Counted from the stretch's first letter, positions 8,737-17,513 are shown. The stretch is DNA of 64,000 bases from Lysinibacillus sphaericus (GCF_006864135.1 NZ_SADV01000014.1:36663-100662); one strand, 5' to 3'. Program-made: numbers and translations. The notes: generated by a model from the letters alone, not told the origin.

Positions 8737-9976
8737 AATAAATAGCAAAGTTCAATTCATAAATTGTACGTGGGCGGCCTTGTTGGTGAGTCATTTCTTC
8801 ACCAACTACTTTAGCATAGCCGTTATCCACTAATTTTTTAATAATACGCTCTGTTGTGCGGCGTGTAACTTGTAAGTATTCTGCAAGATTATGAGATGTA
8901 AATTGAGCTGATTGTCGCTCTCGGCTAAAATGAATGATCTTGGAAATATTTAATGGACTTAAGCTTGTTTGCTTTGCCATTTGTAAAACGTAGGGATCAT
9001 CAGTTTTTAAAGCTAGTCTTACTTCTGATTTAGGGAATGGTCCTAGCAAATTTTTATGTTCATCTAGCATATAAATTTCATAAGGTTTAGCAAATGTTAA
9101 TGCATTCTTAGCATTTTGAGTTGCTTCAAATATTGAATGACCATAACCAAATGCTAGCTTAAATGGCTGATCGGTTTGTTGTAATAAGCTCTGTAAATTC
9201 TTTTTTTCGAGTGCCCTTTGCAAATGCCCAGCTGTCGTATATAGCTCAAAAGAGTACGGTGAAATTTCTTTATAAGTTGAATGTGTAGCTGCTGTGATTT
9301 GTCTTAACATGTTATAGTCTATAAGTTTATCTTTAGGAGCTTCTAATAGCCCGACAACGGCTTTTACAGATTCGGATTTTATAAGAAGTGATTGGGATTT
9401 CGTTTCCTCTAAGCATTGTACAATGGAGTTAGTTGCATCTAACATGCGCATTGCAGGTATTTGAAGAGCTTGTAATTCATCGAACACACTATGGATACTT
9501 GTTATGACAAAATCAATGCTGTTAGCCTCCCATAAAGCTATATGATGCTGTAATATAGAGTGGGTGGATTTCGTGATAGAAATAGGTTGGATATATGGTT
9601 TTGAACCATAATACTCTATTTCTGTTAGAACATTTTCTACAATAGCTGGATTCATAACATCAATGGAAATTCTATTCAAAGGTACTGCATGATTTGCTAT
9701 CAGGGACAGTAAAGTTGTAGAAATTGCCGCCTCATCTTGTTTTATATAATTCCAAGGTATAGGAAGTTCTGACAAAGCAGATTGGGCATGTAAATAGGGT
9801 AGCGTTCCTCCAAATAAGAGTGCATCACAGGGCTTCATTTCCTTTAACAAAACGGGTACCTCTGTAGGTTGATTGTAAAGATAAAAATCTATTTGAATAT
9901 TTTCTATGTTTTGTGCGATACTGTTTATACGCTTCATAAATGCTTTAGAGCAGATAACCGCTATTTTAGTAGACAT
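8735..9976 (-). CDS. Putative transcriptional regulator with C-terminal winged helix
   Basis: A 413-aa protein, not assigned to a named family. Residues 1-190 look like an alpha/beta ligand- or effector-sensing domain (MKPCDALLFGGTLPYL); the middle (GYGHSIFEATQNAKNALTFA) resembles degenerate nucleotidyl-cyclase-like folds seen in PucR-type regulators. The C-terminal ~60 residues (AEYLQVTRRTTERIIKKLVD then GRPRTIYEL) form a winged helix-turn-helix. I chose ATG 9976 because GGAG lies 8 bp upstream, rather than TTG 9982. It is divergent from the enolase-superfamily gene at 10062 across 85 bp containing a tandem repeat, so it probably controls that operon. Confidence 0.65.
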   Translation of the reverse strand: MSTKIAVICSKAFMKRINSIAQNIENIQIDFYLYNQPTEVPVLLKEMKPCDALLFGGTLPYLHAQSALSELPIPWNYIKQDEAAISTTLLSLIANHAVPLNRISIDVMNPAIVENVLTEIEYYGSKPYIQPISITKSTHSILQHHIALWEANSIDFVITSIHSVFDELQALQIPAMRMLDATNSIVQCLEETKSQSLLIKSESVKAVVGLLEAPKDKLIDYNMLRQITAATHSTYKEISPYSFELYTTAGHLQRALEKKNLQSLLQQTDQPFKLAFGYGHSIFEATQNAKNALTFAKPYEIYMLDEHKNLLGPFPKSEVRLALKTDDPYVLQMAKQTSLSPLNISKIIHFSRERQSAQFTSHNLAEYLQVTRRTTERIIKKLVDNGYAKVVGEEMTHQQGRPRTIYELNFAIY

Positions 9977-10013
9977 AAGCAACGCTCCTTTTCTATTCTA
10001 TATTTTTTCAACA

Positions 10014-10033
10014 ATTAGCGACGTATTAGCGAC
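10014..10033. promoter_or_regulatory. Candidate operator: tandem ATTAGCGAC repeats
   Basis: ATTAGCGAC occurs at 10014-10022 and 10025-10033, 11 bp apart (one helical turn), centred between the divergent regulator and the enolase-superfamily gene. This spacing suits cooperative binding of one regulator on one DNA face. The link to the 8735-9976 regulator is inferred. Confidence 0.45.
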
Positions 10034-10061
10034 AATTAAATTATACAGGAGATTGATAAAA

Positions 10062-11174
10062 ATGAAAATCCAACAAGTAGAAATTTTTGCAATTCATTTA
10101 CCACTTATTGATCCATTTATCATCAGCTATGCTACATATGATACAATGCCTTCTATTATTTTGAAGGTGACGACAGACACAGGAATTGTGGGCTACGGTG
10201 AAGCTGTACCAGATGAGCACGTAACAGGGGAGACGTGGGAGAGCACATATGCTGTATTAAAGAACCAGCTTGCTCCTGCAATCATTGGAGAAAATCCAAT
10301 GGCCTTTGAAAAGCTTCACGATAAATTGAATAAAGTTGTGAAGGATGTACCAGCAGCGAAAGCAGCGATTGACATTGCTTGTTTCGATATTGCAGGGAAA
10401 GCGTTACAAGTTCCGGTGTATCAACTACTAGGTGGGCGTTATCATGAGAAATTCCCGATTACACATGTACTGAGCATTGGAACACCTGAAGCGATGGCAG
10501 AAGAGGCGGTTAACCGTGTAGAGATGGGCTATCGATCATTTAAAATGAAGGTAGGAACAGAGGTAGCCCGTGATGTTGCTCGTATTAAAGCGGTGCGTGA
10601 ACGTATTGGTGAAGACATCGCCATTCGAGTAGATGTAAACCAAGGATGGGGCAATGCGTCAACTACTTTACAAGGTTTACGTGCATTAAAGGATCTAAAT
10701 ATCGATTGGTTAGAGCAGCCAGTAGATAGTGAAGATATTGATGGTATGGTAGAAGTGAAGTCGAAAACAGATGTACCATTAATGATTGATGAAGGGCTTC
10801 ACGGTGTACGTGAAATGCGTGAAATTATTGCAAAGCGTGCAGCAGATAAAGTCAATATTAAATTAATGAAGTGCGGTGGAATTTATCCTGCTATGAAACT
10901 AGCAGTGATGGCTGAAATGGCAGGCATTGAATGTCAAATCGGTTCAATGGTAGAATCATCGGTTGGTTCAGCAGCCGGTTTCCATGTAGCATTCTCTAAA
11001 AAAATAATGACAAGTGTAGAATTAACAGGTCCATTAAAATTTTCTAAGGATGTTGGAAACTTACACTATGATGTGCCATTTATTTGTTTAAATGAAAACC
11101 CAGGATTAGGTGTAGACGTAGATGAAGAAATCCTTAAAGAATTATGTAAGTTCTCAACAATTGTAACAGCCTAA
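10062..11174 (+). CDS. Enolase superfamily (MLE subgroup) epimerase/racemase
   Basis: A 370-aa TIM-barrel enzyme of the mandelate racemase/muconate lactonizing family. Visible catalytic features: the K-x-K motif in FKMKVG, metal ligands in RVDVNQGW, WLEQPV and LMIDEG, and the second base Lys in KLMKCGGI. Such enzymes abstract an alpha-proton from a carboxylate; annotation pipelines usually call relatives dipeptide epimerase. However, the C-terminal site that is D-x-D in Ala-Glu epimerases reads VELTGPL here, so dipeptide specificity is doubtful. ATG 10062 follows CAGGAG. A GNAT gene lies 12 bp downstream, and the pair probably forms an operon. Confidence 0.85.
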   Translation: MKIQQVEIFAIHLPLIDPFIISYATYDTMPSIILKVTTDTGIVGYGEAVPDEHVTGETWESTYAVLKNQLAPAIIGENPMAFEKLHDKLNKVVKDVPAAKAAIDIACFDIAGKALQVPVYQLLGGRYHEKFPITHVLSIGTPEAMAEEAVNRVEMGYRSFKMKVGTEVARDVARIKAVRERIGEDIAIRVDVNQGWGNASTTLQGLRALKDLNIDWLEQPVDSEDIDGMVEVKSKTDVPLMIDEGLHGVREMREIIAKRAADKVNIKLMKCGGIYPAMKLAVMAEMAGIECQIGSMVESSVGSAAGFHVAFSKKIMTSVELTGPLKFSKDVGNLHYDVPFICLNENPGLGVDVDEEILKELCKFSTIVTA

Positions 11175-11186
11175 GGAGGCGGCGGA

Positions 11187-11867
11187 ATGGAAAAAATTTA
11201 CGAAGGCATGCTTGGAGAAACGCCGTTTTTTGTGACAACATTAAATCTTCGGCATTTGCAAGAGATTGAAAACTTACAGCTTGTGGTTTATCAATCATTA
11301 GCGGACCAAAGTGTTTTACAACCATTAAGCACTGAGGAATTTGACTATATTTTAAGCGGCAATGGCATGATGATAGGTGCTTACGTAGGAGATGAGTTAA
11401 TTGCCTTTCGTGCATTATTGAATCCACCTGTTGATGGCGAACACCTTGGCTATGATTGTGGGATTGCCGAGGTTGAATTTCATAAAGTTTTATATCAAGA
11501 AATATCGAATGTCTCACCAACATATCGTGGCTATGGATTACAAAAAACATTAGCCCAAGTTGTCATGGGCCATATCGATTTAGAGAAATATGATTATGTA
11601 TGCTCCACAGTAAAGCCATATAATATCCCTAGCTTGAAAGATAAATTTTTTCAAGGGCTAGTCGTAAAGGGATTAAAGATTAAGTATGTAGATAAGCTAC
11701 GATATATTTTCTATAAAGACTTGCGTCAAGAGCTATCAACCTTTACAGAAAAGAAGACGATTTCAATGGATGATACAGTTGGTCAGCAACAGCTTTTGGA
11801 ACAGGGTTATATAGGTACTTCTATGTATGAGGATCAAAATAATTGGTTCGTCGTTTATGAAAAATAA
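11187..11867 (+). CDS. GNAT family acetyltransferase-like protein
   Basis: A 226-aa protein starting 12 bp after the enolase-superfamily gene behind AAGGAGGCGG, so it is translated from the same mRNA. The central part shows GNAT features: LIAFRALL (beta4 region) and SPTYRGYGLQKTLAQVVM, resembling the acetyl-CoA-binding R-x-x-G-x-G/A loop. The N-terminus is longer than in minimal GNATs. The substrate is not known; context suggests a role in the same amino-acid or peptide derivative pathway as the epimerase. It ends at a strong bidirectional terminator. Confidence 0.75.
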   Translation: MEKIYEGMLGETPFFVTTLNLRHLQEIENLQLVVYQSLADQSVLQPLSTEEFDYILSGNGMMIGAYVGDELIAFRALLNPPVDGEHLGYDCGIAEVEFHKVLYQEISNVSPTYRGYGLQKTLAQVVMGHIDLEKYDYVCSTVKPYNIPSLKDKFFQGLVVKGLKIKYVDKLRYIFYKDLRQELSTFTEKKTISMDDTVGQQQLLEQGYIGTSMYEDQNNWFVVYEK

Positions 11868-11875
11868 ATACCAGC

Positions 11876-11919
11876 AAAAAGCCTTACCTTTTACTTATTG
11901 TAAGAGGTAAGGCTTTTTT
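11876..11919. terminator. Bidirectional terminator
   Basis: AAAAAGCCTTACCT pairs with AGGTAAGGCTTTTT, with A and T runs on the two sides, between the convergent GNAT and fhuF-like genes. Confidence 0.9.
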
Positions 11920-11932
11920 GTTTAGGAGATTT

Positions 11933-12640
11933 TTATTTCATCGGGCAAAAGCCACAAGCCATTAAACCAGGTATGTCTTTAGAAAAACAGCATGATTTCC
12001 GTACGGGAACGTTCACTAAATTAGTGGGGCTTTGACCTCCTGTATATTGTGCCCACCAAGATTTGTTGGAGAAGCGAGCCCATGTTTTAGGGTCCTCTAA
12101 AGCTTCAATATCTTCCATCGCTTGATCAGCTAGACCAGGATTAGAAAGCAATACATGATAGTGCCAAAGTAGATATCCAAAGAAATTCTCCCAAATAGTA
12201 AGAGGGGAAATAGATGTTACTTTACGGAGCTGTTGAACGATAACATGCCCATCATATAGAATCTTCTCAATAACGGTTTGACGTTCTTCCTCCTCGACAT
12301 AGCGCCAATCGTTAGGGTTAACAAACATTGCGACTGTAAAACTGTCGACTTCTTTTGCTGCATCAAAGCGGAGCTCGATAGGTTTTCCATTCCATACCTC
12401 GTCATAGGCAGCAAGCATGTAAAGTTGCATAGCGAAAAACATACCGTAGCGGCGTGCAAAGTGCGAAATAGCGGCTGTTTCCGTTGCTGCCTCCGTAATT
12501 CCCATCATAAGGTTTAAAAAGTCAGGATGGTAAAAGTCCTTATGTATATCAGCTAATGTAAATAATGTCCGCTTTGGTTCTGTTGTATAAATGCTATAGG
12601 AATTCAATTGTCGAACTTGATCCATCGTTAATGCTGGCAT
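11933..12640 (-). CDS. FhuF-like siderophore-iron reductase ([2Fe-2S])
   Basis: A 235-aa protein ending in RKSCCFSKDIPGLMACGFCP: the C-C-x10-C-x2-C arrangement that binds a [2Fe-2S] cluster in FhuF-type ferric-siderophore reductases. It would release iron from imported siderophores in the cytosol. The body (residues 60-190) has no other motif I recognise. I chose ATG 12640 because AAAGGTG is well spaced for it; ATG 12661 has only a weak site. No Fur box is seen directly upstream, but a perfect one lies at 13219 in front of the small RNA candidate. Confidence 0.75.
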   Translation of the reverse strand: MPALTMDQVRQLNSYSIYTTEPKRTLFTLADIHKDFYHPDFLNLMMGITEAATETAAISHFARRYGMFFAMQLYMLAAYDEVWNGKPIELRFDAAKEVDSFTVAMFVNPNDWRYVEEEERQTVIEKILYDGHVIVQQLRKVTSISPLTIWENFFGYLLWHYHVLLSNPGLADQAMEDIEALEDPKTWARFSNKSWWAQYTGGQSPTNLVNVPVRKSCCFSKDIPGLMACGFCPMK

Positions 12641-12759
12641 TGTCATCACCTTTTCTTTCATTCTTCTGCTACTTCAATTATAAATTAATCATTTTTGCTT
12701 CACAAATGGTATGCAATATAGTAAAATGTATTAAACGTATCTGAAAGGTTGGTTTTAAA

Positions 12760-13175
12760 ATGTCACAGCCTCATGCAATTCGCCTCTCGTTCGACCTAAT
12801 CAATGGACGATTTTGTTAAGTGTCATTCTAACGTGGGTCGCTTGGATTTTAGCAATTCCATTAGTAGCAAATTTACTTGGTGTTTTATGCAATTACAATC
12901 CTATTATTCGGGTAGGGAAGCTGTTTCTAAAAAATGCGCTATCTACATATATACCAGAGGATGCGCAGCAGCAAAAATTTAATTCTAGTATTGCTAGCTT
13001 TTGTTTAGCAGGAGGAATTTTAGGTTACTTGCTTAAATGGCAGGTGGTTGGCTATCTCTTTACGGGAATGGTCGCTATAGCTTCATCGATAGCAATTGCA
13101 GGCTTTTGTATAGGTTGTTTCTTTCATTTTCAGCTAAAGCAATGGCAATATCGTCGCTCGCTGAAGAAGGCATAA
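12760..13175 (+). pseudogene. DUF4395 membrane protein gene with N-terminal frameshift
   Basis: From ATG 12760 the frame reads MSQPHAI and then runs to a stop at about 12817. One base later the other frame reads PLVRPNQWTILLSVILTWVA and continues to 13175 as a typical DUF4395 protein (CNYNPIIRVGKLF, STYIPED, C-terminal GFCIGCFFHFQLKQW). Restoring one base near 12780 joins the halves into a ~138-aa protein with about four membrane segments. Alternatively a shortened 120-aa protein may start at TTG 12813, but it has no clear binding site. The cause could be a true deletion or a sequencing error. Confidence 0.7.
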
Positions 13176-13204
13176 AAAAAACTTAAAAAATTTTCAGATT
13201 AATG

Positions 13205-13237
13205 TTGACTTTGTAATTGATAATGATTATCATTATC
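13205..13237 (+). promoter_or_regulatory. SigA promoter overlapped by a perfect Fur box
   Basis: TTGACT (13205-13210) and TATCAT (13228-13233) are 17 bp apart. GATAATGATTATCATTATC (13219-13237), a perfect 9-1-9 inverted repeat matching the Fur box consensus, covers the -10 element. Repression by Fur when iron is plentiful is a firm expectation from the family. No protein gene starts downstream before 13666. Confidence 0.85.
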
Positions 13238-13239
13238 GT

Positions 13240-13407
13240 ATAAAGATTATTCCTCCTCTACAATACAGTGTAGAGAGGATGAACTTTAGCTACTTTTCTC
13301 CAGAAGTTTGCTAGTTCATGATAACGCTCCTAAAACCCCCCTCATTTTTTGGGAACGTAAAATCTCTAGACGACTCACTCCATTGAGATTGAGTCGTCTT
13401 TTTTTTG
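13240..13407 (+). ncRNA. Candidate Fur-regulated C-rich small RNA (FsrA-like)
   Basis: Transcription from the Fur-box promoter would start near 13240 and end at the terminator 13368-13407 (AGACGACTCA / TGAGTCGTCT then eight T). The ~165-nt RNA has no convincing ORF. It contains a hairpin CTCTACA/TGTAGAG, a second stem GAAC..TAGC/GCTA..GTTC (about 13282-13318), and unpaired C-rich tracts TCCTCCTCT and AACCCCCCTC, which could pair with Shine-Dalgarno regions. This design is that of Bacillus FsrA, the iron-sparing small RNA; sequence homology was not tested. It lies close to the fhuF-like gene. Confidence 0.6.
13366..13407 (+). terminator. Terminator of the small RNA candidate
   Basis: AGACGACTCA (13368-13377) pairs with TGAGTCGTCT (13390-13399), then a T run. 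Confidence 0.85.
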
Positions 13408-13423
13408 CTTGAAACGGCAATTG

Positions 13424-13500
13424 TTCCGATAAAACGGCATAATATTCCGATAAAATGATAATATGTTCCGATAAATCTTCAAAGCGTTCCGATAAAAATG
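13424..13500. repeat. Four-unit 21-bp tandem repeat
   Basis: TTCCGATAAA recurs at 13424, 13445, 13466 and 13487, exactly 21 bp apart, with diverged bases between. It starts just after the small RNA terminator. Similar-period arrays of different sequence lie at 22578 and 33870. Confidence 0.8.
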
Positions 13501-13510
13501 AAATCCTTAT

Positions 13511-13595
13511 CATAACGTGTGGTTGATTTCTGTTTCGGCTAGGCGCCGCTTCACTCGCATTGCTCGCTCCAAGGTCTCATCTGTGACGCTGATCC
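13511..13595 (-). repeat. Family A repeat, truncated, reverse orientation
   Basis: Reads as the reverse complement of the family A right end (AACGTGTGGTTGATTTC, then CTAGGCGCC) and continues into interior sequence to GCTGATCC. The left end is missing. Confidence 0.65.
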
Positions 13596-13665
13596 TACAA
13601 AATGATTATACCAAAAATTACAATTTAATATATAATATACCTTAACGAGAAGGGGTGTTTATTTT

Positions 13666-14154
13666 ATGTTTTCTATTAGAAACTTCGAAGGTAATGAAAA
13701 AGAGTTTGAGTTTTTTCTAGATATGTTATATGAATCTATTCATATTCCTGAGAATAAACCATCAAAAGAAGTTTTACTAAACTCGCCTGGCATAAGAAAA
13801 TATCATGAAGGTTGGGGGAGAAAGGGAGATAAAGTGTTGATTGCCTTTGACACAGAAAATCAAACTGTTGGAGCAGTCTGGTACAGATTGTTTGCCGATA
13901 ATAATAAAGGCTATGGTTATATTGATGGCAACACGCCTGAAATAGGAATGGCTGTTTCAAAAGAAGTAAGAGGAAGAAGGGTGGGGACTTTACTGATGCA
14001 TAAAATAATTCAACAAGCAAAGGATGAAGGATACAATACCATTTCACTTAGTGTAGACCTCGAAAATGACACGGCCATTAATATGTATCAAAAACTAGGT
14101 TTTAAAGATTATGAAGTAGTGGGGACATCTAAAACAATGATTTGCAAATTATAG
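13666..14154 (+). CDS. GNAT family N-acetyltransferase
   Basis: A 162-aa single-domain acetyltransferase. The acetyl-CoA loop is clear in IGMAVSKEVRGRRVGTLLMH (R-G-R-R-V-G), followed by ISLSVDLENDTAINMYQKLG, the typical beta5-alpha4 region, and a C-terminal FKDYEVVGTSKTMICKL. The acceptor is unknown. AGAAGGGG precedes the ATG. It is monocistronic between repeats and a bidirectional terminator. Confidence 0.9.
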   Translation: MFSIRNFEGNEKEFEFFLDMLYESIHIPENKPSKEVLLNSPGIRKYHEGWGRKGDKVLIAFDTENQTVGAVWYRLFADNNKGYGYIDGNTPEIGMAVSKEVRGRRVGTLLMHKIIQQAKDEGYNTISLSVDLENDTAINMYQKLGFKDYEVVGTSKTMICKL

Positions 14155-14164
14155 TGCTCTCTTA

Positions 14165-14208
14165 AAAATGCACATTACTAAAAGTAAATTAAGTAATGTA
14201 CATTTTTC
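14165..14208. terminator. Bidirectional terminator
   Basis: AAAAATGCACATTACT pairs with AGTAATGTACATTTTT (one mismatch) between convergent genes. Confidence 0.85.
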
Positions 14209-14211
14209 ATA

Positions 14212-15177
14212 TTACTGAGTAGGGCTGCTGCTATGAACAGCGCTTTTTTTCCCTAGTATCATCGTATAGTAGCTATGTAGCAGCATGCCAACAATGATGA
14301 CACCTAAGCCTGCGAGTGCAATTGGATTTGGGAATGCAATGCCGAGCAATAATACTTCACCAATTATGACAAAGAGTATTTCTGTGGATTGTGTTGCTTC
14401 GACTGCTGCAAGCTTGCCTTGATGATCGCGAACACGGTCCGTAGCAATGAAAAATAATGTTGTGGCGATGACACCAGAGCTTATACCAACAAGCAACGAT
14501 TGCATCACTTGGTTGATGGAAGGTAGCCCGACCGTTGCTAATGCATAGATAGCTAGAATTATCCATGCAGGCATCGAGGCGATAGTCATGCCGAGAACTC
14601 GTTGATATGTATCGATGCGTCCGTCACAGATTTCCATCATTTTGCGATTACCAAGAGGGTAGGCAAATGCAGCGATGACAACAGGTAAAATACCAAGCAT
14701 TAAACTTTTAAACGGAACAGATTGTGCTTGTGGTAGTTGGATAAGTAAAATGCCAACTAAAATGACACATGAAATAAGTAATGAAATAAGCGGTATTTTT
14801 TGACGTACTGTTTTCTCAGCTACTATTGAAACAAATAGGGGAGCTAGTAATACGCCAGCGACAATTGTCAATTGCCATGTTCCAGAAACGAGCCAACCTG
14901 GACCGAATGCTGCTGCAAATGTCAATGGTGCATAGAACAATACGAATCCAATAAAGCTCCAAAGTAGCCAAGCGACAGGCTGTGCTTTCATTTCACCTGA
15001 TAGTTTGGAAAAACCTTTTCGATAGAAGACGATCACAAGTAAAAACGGAAGCATGAAGAAATAACGCAAAGATGCACTCCAAAGCCAGCTACCACCTTGC
15101 ATTTCCATTGCATGATTTAATATAAATGTAACAGCAAAAAAAAGTGAGGCTAAAATGCCTAATGCAATTTCTTTCAT
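14212..15177 (-). CDS. DMT superfamily transporter (EmrE-like efflux family)
   Basis: A 321-aa protein with ten hydrophobic segments, beginning MKEIALGILASLFFAVTFIL and keeping the two-repeat drug/metabolite transporter layout. The stretch GSWLWSASLRYFFMLPFLL and the C-terminal LGVIIVGMLLHSYYT fit the multidrug-resistance efflux family (PF13536 type). The exported substrate is unknown. I chose ATG 15177 because GAGGTGAT lies 8 bp upstream; GTG 15186 is part of that site. Confidence 0.8.
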   Translation of the reverse strand: MKEIALGILASLFFAVTFILNHAMEMQGGSWLWSASLRYFFMLPFLLVIVFYRKGFSKLSGEMKAQPVAWLLWSFIGFVLFYAPLTFAAAFGPGWLVSGTWQLTIVAGVLLAPLFVSIVAEKTVRQKIPLISLLISCVILVGILLIQLPQAQSVPFKSLMLGILPVVIAAFAYPLGNRKMMEICDGRIDTYQRVLGMTIASMPAWIILAIYALATVGLPSINQVMQSLLVGISSGVIATTLFFIATDRVRDHQGKLAAVEATQSTEILFVIIGEVLLLGIAFPNPIALAGLGVIIVGMLLHSYYTMILGKKSAVHSSSPTQ

Positions 15178-15235
15178 TAAAATCACCTCAAAACCCTTTT
15201 TGTAATTTGAAAATTCAGTTATTGATTTTTTAAAA

Positions 15236-15269
15236 ATTATGAAGAAGGGGTAGACCCTTCTTCATAATT
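15236..15269 (-). terminator. Terminator overlapping the pepT stop codon
   Basis: A 14-bp perfect stem (AATTATGAAGAAGG class) with a short loop, followed on the minus strand by T-rich sequence. It includes part of the pepT stop codon. Confidence 0.85.
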
Positions 15270-16497
15270 ATTTTCCTTGTTGTTCAAAGAGCTGTACGAT
15301 TTCGATAATCACTTGTGTAGCTTTCTCCATCGTTTCTCCAGATACATATTCGAATTTACCGTGCATATTTTCGCCACCCGCAAAAATGTTTGGTGTTGGT
15401 AAGCCCATGTAAGAAAGCTGTGAACCATCAGTACCGCCACGGATTGGTAATGTAATTGGCGTAATATCTAACTTTTCCATCGCTACGCGTGCAATGTCAA
15501 CGATTTCTTTTACAGGCTCAATTTTTTCGCCCATATTATAGTATTGATCTTCCATTGTAATGCTTAAAGCATCCTCGCCATATTGGGCTTTAATTTTCGC
15601 CGCAGCATCAAGCATTAATTGTTTTTTTGCTTCGAACTTTTGACGGTCATGGTCACGGACGATATATGAGAGCTCAGTATGCTCGATCGCACCGTTAAAG
15701 CCCATTAAGTGAATAAAGCCTTCATAACCATCCGTTTTTTCCGGTACTTCATCAGTAGGCATTTCATTTTGGAAAGCGATCGCCATTGTGATCGCATTGA
15801 CCATTTTATTTTTCGCAGAACCAGGGTGTACACTCGTACCTTTTGTCACAACCTTTACGCCTGCAGCATTAAAGCTTTCGTATTGTAGCTCGCCAAGTGG
15901 TCCGCCATCCATTGTATAAGCATAGTCGGCTCCAAATGCAGCCACATCAAATTTATGAGGACCGCGGCCAATTTCTTCGTCAGGTGTAAACGCTACACGC
16001 AATTTACCATGTTTAATGGAAGGATTATTTACTAGGTATTCCATAGCCGTCATAATTTCTGCGATACCAGCTTTATCGTCAGCACCTAATAATGTAGTAC
16101 CATCCGTTGTAATTAACGTTTGACCTACATAATTTTTAAGCTCAGGGAAATCAGTTGGCGACATCGCTAGATTTTCATTGAGCTGGATCGCTCCACCATC
16201 ATAGTTGTCAATGCGCTGTGGTTTAACGTTTGTGCCAGTAAAATCTGTTGTAGTGTCCACATGTGCTAAAAAGCCAATAGTAGGCACTTTTTTATCTGTA
16301 TTTGCTTCGAGTGTTGCAAATAAATAACCATTTGCATCTAGTGTAATGTCAGTTAAGCCTATTGCAGCAAGTTCATCTTTTAGTACATGCAATAAGTCAA
16401 ATTGTTTTTGTGTTGAAGGAGTTGTTTCGCTTGTGAAATCAGATTGTGTATCAATTTTTGCATAACGAATTAAACGCTCAATTACTTGTTCTTTCAT
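15268..16497 (-). CDS. pepT: Peptidase T (tripeptide aminopeptidase)
   Basis: A cytosolic zinc metallopeptidase (M20B) that removes the N-terminal residue of tripeptides; 409 aa, the usual PepT length. Motifs: [13 protein letters not shown] (first zinc ligand), [14 protein letters not shown] (bridging Asp), [10 protein letters not shown] (catalytic Glu and zinc Glu), DGGPLGE and the C-terminal [10 protein letters not shown]. The start ATG has GGAGG upstream. It is separated from the next upstream gene by a family B repeat. It supports peptide-based nutrition along with the collagenase at 46828. Confidence 0.96.
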   Translation of the reverse strand: MKEQVIERLIRYAKIDTQSDFTSETTPSTQKQFDLLHVLKDELAAIGLTDITLDANGYLFATLEANTDKKVPTIGFLAHVDTTTDFTGTNVKPQRIDNYDGGAIQLNENLAMSPTDFPELKNYVGQTLITTDGTTLLGADDKAGIAEIMTAMEYLVNNPSIKHGKLRVAFTPDEEIGRGPHKFDVAAFGADYAYTMDGGPLGELQYESFNAAGVKVVTKGTSVHPGSAKNKMVNAITMAIAFQNEMPTDEVPEKTDGYEGFIHLMGFNGAIEHTELSYIVRDHDRQKFEAKKQLMLDAAAKIKAQYGEDALSITMEDQYYNMGEKIEPVKEIVDIARVAMEKLDITPITLPIRGGTDGSQLSYMGLPTPNIFAGGENMHGKFEYVSGETMEKATQVIIEIVQLFEQQGK

Positions 16498-16522
16498 AAG
16501 TATGGCCTCCTAATGTGTATGT

Positions 16523-16709
16523 TTAACTTCTTTCAGCGGGCGCGCAAACATCCACTGAAATAGAGGAACTCAGTCTAAGACCGCCACGACCTGTGGCAAT
16601 TTAACTGTGCGAAAGCGAAGCGACAGCAACACCACCAACACACGACTGAGTGACCAACATCGTGTTGGCCTAAAGCCTCCGGACATAATTATGCCGAGTC
16701 ATAATTGAT
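16523..16709 (+). repeat. Family B modular repeat
   Basis: Has the left arm AACTTCTTTCAGCGGG, the partner CACTGAAATAGAGGAACT, the hairpin GCCAC-GACCT-GTGGC, one copy of the GTGCGAAAGCGAAGCGACAG cassette, the palindrome CCAACAtcgTGTTGG and the terminal ATTATGCCGAGTCATAAT. It lies between pepT and the YhhN gene. Confidence 0.85.
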
Positions 16710-16710
16710 A

Positions 16711-17370
16711 TTATTGTAACACTTTACTTCGGATTTCGGAATATTGAGAAATGCTTAAGGCAATTAGAATTTGGGCACTGTAATATGTCAACATAATAAT
16801 CTCATGTGAACATGGTAAAGGCATAACAAATTTATTAATAGCTAAATAGGAATCTGATGAAATAAAGAGCAGAGCGCCAATCGTTGCAAATGTAGAACCA
16901 GTTCGAATGGCAGTCCAACCCATCGTTAATATGACGGAAATATAGGCAATTACAGCGATACCAAGCACGACTTCTCCTGATGAAAATACTGTACCTGCAA
17001 TCCACACAGCCATACTTGCTCCGTAAACGAGTAAGACAATCTTCGCCCAAGCCGGTACTTGTCGTTCATTAGTAGAAGAAAAGGCCAGGATATAAAAAAT
17101 ATGCCCGATTAAGAAGCTTGTTAGCCCAATTAGAAACCACTGTAGCGTATAATCGCCGACCATACAAAACACAAGTCCGGTAACAATTAGTAGTTGATAC
17201 TTTTTAATGCCTAAATTTTTTGATGTAGCGGCTAAGATAATGATTAAAAGCATTGGAATAATTTTAAAGATAAGTATCAAGCTTTCTGCAATATGGGACA
17301 GGAAGAAAACATAATAAAGACCGAACAAAATAATAAATGTTATTAAAATTTTTTTAGACAAATTTCTCAT
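16711..17370 (-). CDS. YhhN/TMEM86 family membrane protein (lysoplasmalogenase-like)
   Basis: A 219-aa protein with about eight membrane segments. Characteristic conserved motifs are FCMVGDYTLQW, FLIGHIFYILAF and GALLFISSDSYLAINKF, with the acidic residues expected for the family. Characterised relatives hydrolyse the vinyl-ether bond of lysoplasmalogens; whether this organism makes plasmalogens is unknown, so the activity is tentative. AAAGGAGATGAG precedes the ATG. Confidence 0.85.
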   Translation of the reverse strand: MRNLSKKILITFIILFGLYYVFFLSHIAESLILIFKIIPMLLIIILAATSKNLGIKKYQLLIVTGLVFCMVGDYTLQWFLIGLTSFLIGHIFYILAFSSTNERQVPAWAKIVLLVYGASMAVWIAGTVFSSGEVVLGIAVIAYISVILTMGWTAIRTGSTFATIGALLFISSDSYLAINKFVMPLPCSHEIIMLTYYSAQILIALSISQYSEIRSKVLQ

Positions 17371-17513
17371 CTCCTTTTCTTTGAAATTCTTTATCTATGT
17401 AACAATTTCCTTTATTCTTTTATGAAAGAGGGTACCCATTCATCTTATGTATGAAACTTTTTTGGTATGTAGTCGTAAATAAGTGGACAGTAAGGTTAGA
17501 GAGGGTGAACAAA

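Noticed and set aside
9906..10061. N-terminal extension of the enolase-superfamily enzyme
   Set aside because: It overlaps the divergent regulator gene and the proposed operator; ATG 10062 fits the family start.
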